36,039 bases of DNA from an uncultured Coriobacteriaceae bacterium (GTDB lineage Bacteria; Actinomycetota; Coriobacteriia; Coriobacteriales; Eggerthellaceae): positions 1 to 36,039 of the forward strand of contig URRZ01000012.1 of NCBI GenBank assembly GCA_900550385.1, given 5' to 3'. Positions within the stretch are counted from its first letter, which is position 1. Each line of letters opens with the position of its first letter. Positions 33,001 through 36,039 of this stretch are shown here, one piece after another. Made by a program: the position numbers and the translations under genes. Under the pieces are notes generated by a model. It worked only from the letters and a program-made list of their open reading frames with translations, did not search any database and was not told where the DNA came from.

Positions 33001-34233
33001 AACGAGCGTCTTGCGCTTCTGCCCGTAGCGCTCCTCGATGCGGCGCAGCTCCTCGATCTGATGAGGCCCGACGCACAGGACGGCGTCGTAGCCGGCGTAC
33101 GCGGAGAGCGGGGGCGTCAGATGCGTGCTGGTCATGTGATGGAACGTGAACACGTACTCCACGTCATCGCGGACGTACGAGCGCTTGATGTAGTAGGTGT
33201 CCAGATCCTCCAGCGTCGAGACCACCATGTCGGCATCCATCTTCATCATCAGCGTGATGATGCGCTTCTGGCCGATGTAGTACGGCCGAATGCGCGGCTG
33301 GCCCTCGGCGATGCCGAAGATCTGGTCGTCGGGATCGTTGGTGACGTAGTGGACGGTGACGTCGGAGTTCGCAAGCAGCCACTCGATGACGCCTTGGAAG
33401 TACTTGTAGAAGCCGCTGCCCTCGGAATAGAACACCAGGTGCTTGCCGACCACGTTGAAGAAGCGCTTGTAATCCGCCTTCTCCCGCTTGGCGTTGGGAT
33501 CGCGCTGCCACCACTTCCTGTCGGACTTGCCCAGGGCCTCGAGCTCCTCCAACTGCACGCGGCTCTCGTTCAGATCGTCGTAGTCGATGTACTTCGCCGG
33601 CTTGATGATGATGTTGCACAGCGCTTGGATGGCGATGGAGGTGAGATTGGAGCACACCCAGTAGAAGCCCATGCCCATCGCCACGAAGATGCCCAGCACG
33701 AACGAGAGCGCGATGGACAGGCCGTTGGTCATGTTCTTCTCGGCGCGCGACTGCTCCTTCTGGAGCGGGTTGATGCGGTTCTGCGCGAAGCCCATGACGA
33801 TGGCGGAAAGACCGGCGGCAAGCGGCATGAACCACGAGACGCCGCCGTCCTCGACGGGCACCATGCCCAGAAGCTCGGTGCCGGGGGCTCCGTGGTCGGT
33901 GACGCCGTGGATGACGTCCACCAGGCCGAACAGGATGACGATCTGGATGGCGAGCGGCACCAGGCTGAGCAGCGGGTGGTACTTGCGCTGCTTATACAGC
34001 TGGTTCTGCTTGTCGCCGATGGTCTCGCGGTCGCCGAAGTACTTCACCTTCAGGCGGTTGAGCTCGGGCATGAGCTGGACCATCACGATGCTGTTCTTCT
34101 GGCACCACAGGCTCATGGGCAAAAGGATGACCTTCACGATGACCGTGAACAGCAGGATGGCCAGCCACCAGTTGCCGGTGAGCTGGTAGCACGGCTGCAT
34201 GATGAGGTTGAGCGCGGAAGCGAGCAGTTCCAT
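30055..34233 (-). CDS. Triple fusion: YidC/Oxa1 insertase-like + CDP-glycerol glycerophosphotransferase + AlkP/sulfatase-superfamily transferase
   Basis: One open frame encodes 1392 residues. Residues 1 to about 215 are YidC-like with five core membrane segments (WWLAILLFTVIVKVILLPMS; YHPLLSLVPLAIQIVILFGL; GFYWVCSNLTSIAIQ). The groove arginine of YidC is Lys34 here. About 240-630 is a TagB/TagF-type glycerophosphotransferase (KHLVFYSEGSGFYKYFQGV, IGPSWQEG at about 448, DILITDWSTVAFEF at about 524). About 687-1000 holds roughly seven membrane segments. The last 390 residues are an alkaline-phosphatase-superfamily domain (NVVVFVLDTFDTAY, SMIPTRYAVPSLLTG, VTADHGNWY). The predicted topology puts the polymerase inside and the last domain outside. 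The ATG at 34233 fits the family; GTG at 34287 is in frame. LicD precedes it. Confidence 0.9.
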   Translation of the reverse strand: MELLASALNLIMQPCYQLTGNWWLAILLFTVIVKVILLPMSLWCQKNSIVMVQLMPELNRLKVKYFGDRETIGDKQNQLYKQRKYHPLLSLVPLAIQIVILFGLVDVIHGVTDHGAPGTELLGMVPVEDGGVSWFMPLAAGLSAIVMGFAQNRINPLQKEQSRAEKNMTNGLSIALSFVLGIFVAMGMGFYWVCSNLTSIAIQALCNIIIKPAKYIDYDDLNESRVQLEELEALGKSDRKWWQRDPNAKREKADYKRFFNVVGKHLVFYSEGSGFYKYFQGVIEWLLANSDVTVHYVTNDPDDQIFGIAEGQPRIRPYYIGQKRIITLMMKMDADMVVSTLEDLDTYYIKRSYVRDDVEYVFTFHHMTSTHLTPPLSAYAGYDAVLCVGPHQIEELRRIEERYGQKRKTLVPCGYDLLDRVTDGYAQLVERRAAEGADADRKPTVLIGPSWQEGCIPDSCLDDMLEALLGRGWRIIVRPHPEYVKRYRARWEAILARYTDVPEDELFFERDFSSNETVFTSDILITDWSTVAFEFAFSTHKPCVFIDTPMKVGNPKWEELGIPPTDITLRDKVGVSLDPSEMGRLTEVVGEMLAHQGDWRERIAQVTAETVFNLGSGAEAAGQWVLARLLELQARRKDADGGERAVREDASSEQGASGCEGSSKAAARMTAARFARGARSAASWAPEALVATAIAFPFLTQPAYAYVDPSVMTYTIQALAGVAVALSAVAGVAFRKTRKKLFSLLKIDENARKEVEPDIHRVVDGLIVPNAGEDADARAAAQASLAEGGLPGAGAAAADGGAFRPSASRGGLRWRARFGFAAVASGFLAFTLLIVAPFELVAANVDSLLLDVGSIWWCMALLALAVAAVLALLLSALRGRAFDAGFAAILAVGVCFYLQALFMNQGLPTADGNAVSWRDFAPIAFGTGAVWLAVIVAAVAGSRFRPRLWRIGGVAVAVALAVVQGVGVASLVANPQALSSAQTRVDLTEEGLFDLSPKGNVVVFVLDTFDTAYMDQVLQEYPDALDGFEGFTYFRNCTGSMIPTRYAVPSLLTGQSVASLGSYDEYFYNAYAHGTFLSDVSDAGYTIGIYSDSTGMNDEDPSVRQEIVDQTLNVRHIDIPVDPLGTMGILAQCALYRDAPWLLKPWFWYYTDELNSAMVANTVPLDDEGNLVSADADAGEGPTVYRMDDAGYYRKLQEHGLSLDDEGEAGAFRFIHLTGPHYPYVLDEDASYVGDGNSSLVQQARGSLAIVAEYLEQMRELGVYDSSTIIVTADHGNWYLTEDIDAPSTPLMLAKPAAAGGSQQGAPVTVSEEPVSHYDLQATVVEAMGGDPSAYGSSLYDEHDPLEPRYYLMTAVQPDGTYVACKEYEIVGDAMDFSNWRLTGREWEIPED

Positions 34234-34260
34234 GGGGTTGGCGGTTCTTTCCACCTCCCC
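34234..34260 (-). promoter_or_regulatory. Shine-Dalgarno hairpin just before the fusion gene
   Basis: In the mRNA GGGG and CCCC, and GGUGG and CCGCC, can pair around an AAAGAA loop directly next to the ATG at 34233. The only good ribosome site, GGGGAGG, lies in the 5' arm, about 20 nt upstream. Folding would hide it, or bring it closer to the start. Confidence 0.35.
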
Positions 34261-34306
34261 GCTTCGGGGAGGATCGCGATGTTTCACCTAAAGAGGGGAT
34301 TCTACC

Positions 34307-35158
34307 TCAATACCGGCCGAAATCCAGATGCGTGGGGCGATGCTGGTGCCGCTGGTCCTCCGGAGGCAGCTGGCGCCAGTCGCCGAACATGATCTCCAGG
34401 TACTTTTCGGGTTGCGCAGGGACCGGAAGCTCCACGCCCTCGAACCCCCGCCGCACGGGGGGCGTTAGGACGTCTTCGGGGAAGCGGCCGAAATTCGAAT
34501 ACGGGGGGCAGAACCAGCACTCCCCCGGGTTGCCCCTGCCGGCCGCCGCCCGCGCCTCGAAGCGGCGCAGGAGCGACTCGTGGCTGGACGCGATGCGCAG
34601 CGCGGCATGCGCGACGCGGCACGCGGCCCGCTCCAGCACCCCCAGCGCCCCGCCGTGCGGAACCTCGACGGATGCGGAATGGTACAAATACATCGCGCGC
34701 TGCCACAGAAGGCACCCCCGCACCTGCCGGCGCGCCGCCGCCTCGTCGGCGGAGAGCGGCTCGTAGCAGAACACGTCGATGCCGATGCCCTGGTCGATAC
34801 CCGCGCGCAGGGTCTCGTCGGTGTGGAACTTGGTGTCCACAAGCCAGATCTTGGTGAACAGGGCGGATTGGCGGGGGTTGCCCACCGGATCCGACACGTA
34901 GTATTCCGGACCCAGCGCGTCGGCGGCGATGCGGAGGAACCGGTCGTAGTCGGGGCGCAGCATGCCCACGTCCACGTCGTCGTCCCAGGGGATGAAGCCG
35001 CCATGGCGCAGCGCCCCCAGCGCGCTGCCGGAATCCAGGAAGTACCGGATGCCGTGCCGGGCGCACACGCGATCGAGATCCTCCAGGATCTTCAGCTCCA
35101 CCCGCTGCAGATGCCGCAGCGTGGCCTCGTCGTATCTACCTGTGGATTGCCGGGGCAT
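34307..35158 (-). CDS. licD: LicD-family phosphotransferase
   Basis: LicD proteins transfer phosphocholine, or related phospho-alcohols, from the CDP form to surface glycans. The 283 residues open with QRVELKILEDLDRVCARHGI, then FLDSGSALGALRHGGFIPWD and DDVDVGMLRPDYDRFL. Asp59-61 and Asp63 are the metal-binding acid cluster of the nucleotidyltransferase-like fold. The length is typical. The ATG at 35158 is 6 nt past the flippase stop codon. With LicCA and EutH nearby, phosphoethanolamine or phosphocholine is the likely cargo; glycerol-phosphate transfer is an alternative because the next gene is TagF-like. Confidence 0.93.
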   Translation of the reverse strand: MPRQSTGRYDEATLRHLQRVELKILEDLDRVCARHGIRYFLDSGSALGALRHGGFIPWDDDVDVGMLRPDYDRFLRIAADALGPEYYVSDPVGNPRQSALFTKIWLVDTKFHTDETLRAGIDQGIGIDVFCYEPLSADEAAARRQVRGCLLWQRAMYLYHSASVEVPHGGALGVLERAACRVAHAALRIASSHESLLRRFEARAAAGRGNPGECWFCPPYSNFGRFPEDVLTPPVRRGFEGVELPVPAQPEKYLEIMFGDWRQLPPEDQRHQHRPTHLDFGRY

Positions 35159-35164
35159 CTTCAG

Positions 35165-36039
35165 CTACCGCGCCTTCGCTTCCCTTTTCCAATACCGCAT
35201 CTTCACCTTGGCGAACAGGGCGAAGATGATGCCGAACGACGCCAGCAGCGCCGCGCATGATACCGCGTACGCGACGCTCGCGCCCCAGATGCCCAGCGAC
35301 GCCACCAGGGGCGTGGCGACCAGGGTGGTGACGGCGATGGCGACGGCGTAGCCGATGAGCACGCCGTTCTGCGAGCGGATCACGACCATGGCATTATAGA
35401 ACACGTTGGAGGCCGAAAGCAGCCCGCCGCCCGCAAGGAGCACGAGGAGGGAGGGCAGGCAACCCTGCAGATCCACGCCGTAGAACAGCTGGAGCACCGG
35501 TATGCCCACCAGGGCGCAGGCGAGCTCCACCGCCGCCGTGATGCCCAGCACCACGGCTAGGAGCTTGACGAGGATGCGCATGAAATCGCGCGCCTTATGC
35601 CCCACCCACAGCGCCGCCATGGTGGTGAGCGAGGGGCGGATGAAGAAGTTCACGAACAGGTTGATGACGAACGAGGGCATGAACAGGATGTTGAAGACGG
35701 TCTGCATGTGCTCGGTGCCCACCGCATCGATGGCGTACTTGCAGATGTTGCCTAGGTAGATGGACAGGAACGAGCCGATGAACAGGGGCAGGCACGCGAG
35801 GAGGATGCCGCGCAGCGCGCGCGGCGAAAAATCGGGGCGCCCCACCTTGCGGATGCGGCGCAGGCGCGGGATGTCGTAGCAGGCGATCCACACCGCCTCG
35901 CTGGCCGTCGCGGCGATCATCGCGGCGACCACGTCGCCGCACGCCGCCAGCACGGCGGCGAACAGCGCGATGGAGATGACCGAGCGCCACACCGTGGAGA
36001 ACCCGGCGAGGTCGAGCCGCTCCTCCATCTGGAAGGCGC
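35165..36039 (-). CDS. Polysaccharide/teichoic-acid flippase, Wzx/TacF-like (5' end outside window)
   Basis: This is the C-terminal 291 residues of a multidrug/oligosaccharidyl-lipid/polysaccharide (MOP) exporter. About seven membrane segments are visible, with FIGSFLSIYLGNICKYAID and PSFVINLFVNFFIRPSLTTM typical of Wzx-like flippases, and a basic C-terminus (KVKMRYWKREAKAR). The frame is open to the window edge (AFQMEERLDLAGF precedes the first internal Met), so the start is missing. In pneumococcus TacF flips choline-bearing teichoic-acid units; location next to licD suggests a similar role here. It is the most upstream visible gene of the lic-like operon. Confidence 0.88.
   Translation of the reverse strand, partial: AFQMEERLDLAGFSTVWRSVISIALFAAVLAACGDVVAAMIAATASEAVWIACYDIPRLRRIRKVGRPDFSPRALRGILLACLPLFIGSFLSIYLGNICKYAIDAVGTEHMQTVFNILFMPSFVINLFVNFFIRPSLTTMAALWVGHKARDFMRILVKLLAVVLGITAAVELACALVGIPVLQLFYGVDLQGCLPSLLVLLAGGGLLSASNVFYNAMVVIRSQNGVLIGYAVAIAVTTLVATPLVASLGIWGASVAYAVSCAALLASFGIIFALFAKVKMRYWKREAKAR

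Overview
The window is 36 kb of high-GC DNA. The gene content, codon bias and protein sequences suggest a Coriobacteriia (Eggerthellaceae-like) actinobacterium. This rests on family recognition by eye; no database search was possible. Almost every gene lies on the minus strand. The plus-strand exceptions are a P1-family peptidase and an aminotransferase/phosphoglycosyl-transferase pair.

Layout, left to right. (1) 1-4380: the start of secA and a large SARP/BTAD-type ATPase regulator, followed by a divergent P1 peptidase (4552-5526). (2) 5561-12168: a housekeeping block transcribed leftward, rplU-rpmA then obgE-proB-proA-nadD-yqeK-rsfS (ribosomal proteins, ribosome-assembly GTPase, proline synthesis, NAD synthesis, Ap4A hydrolase, ribosome silencing factor). 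(3) 12330-17306: a frameshifted multipass membrane protein gene, a long structured inverted repeat, polA, and a 331-bp spacer with three copies of a 24-25-nt repeat. (4) 17307-19323: glnA followed by an orphan GlnR-like response regulator that lacks the phosphoacceptor aspartate. (5) 19626-22296: a metNIQ-type ABC transporter operon whose binding protein, MetQ, is circularly permuted and whose MetN lacks the usual C-terminal regulatory domain. (6) 22562-26098: a glycosyltransferase, diverging from a DegT aminotransferase and a PglC-like phosphoglycosyl transferase; these are parts of a glycan pathway that uses an amino sugar. (7) 26726-36039: a lic-like surface-polymer locus. In transcription order it has a polysaccharide flippase (partial), LicD, a 1392-residue fusion of YidC + CDP-glycerol glycerophosphotransferase + alkaline-phosphatase-superfamily transferase, a fused winged-helix/LicC/LicA enzyme, and an EutH-type ethanolamine permease.

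How it may fit together. The last region looks like a self-contained system for building a glycerophosphate (teichoic-acid-like) polymer and decorating it with phosphoethanolamine or phosphocholine. The permease imports the amino alcohol, the LicCA fusion phosphorylates it and makes the CDP derivative, LicD transfers it, and the flippase exports the unit. The giant fusion could polymerise glycerol phosphate on the inner face and modify it on the outer face. The promoter in front of licCA carries a palindrome exactly in its -35/-10 spacer, and the LicCA protein carries its own DNA-binding domain, so autoregulation is plausible.

The two most striking observations are the circularly permuted MetQ (19626-20489) and the YidC-TagF-AlkP triple fusion (30055-34233). 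Both can be read directly in continuous open frames.
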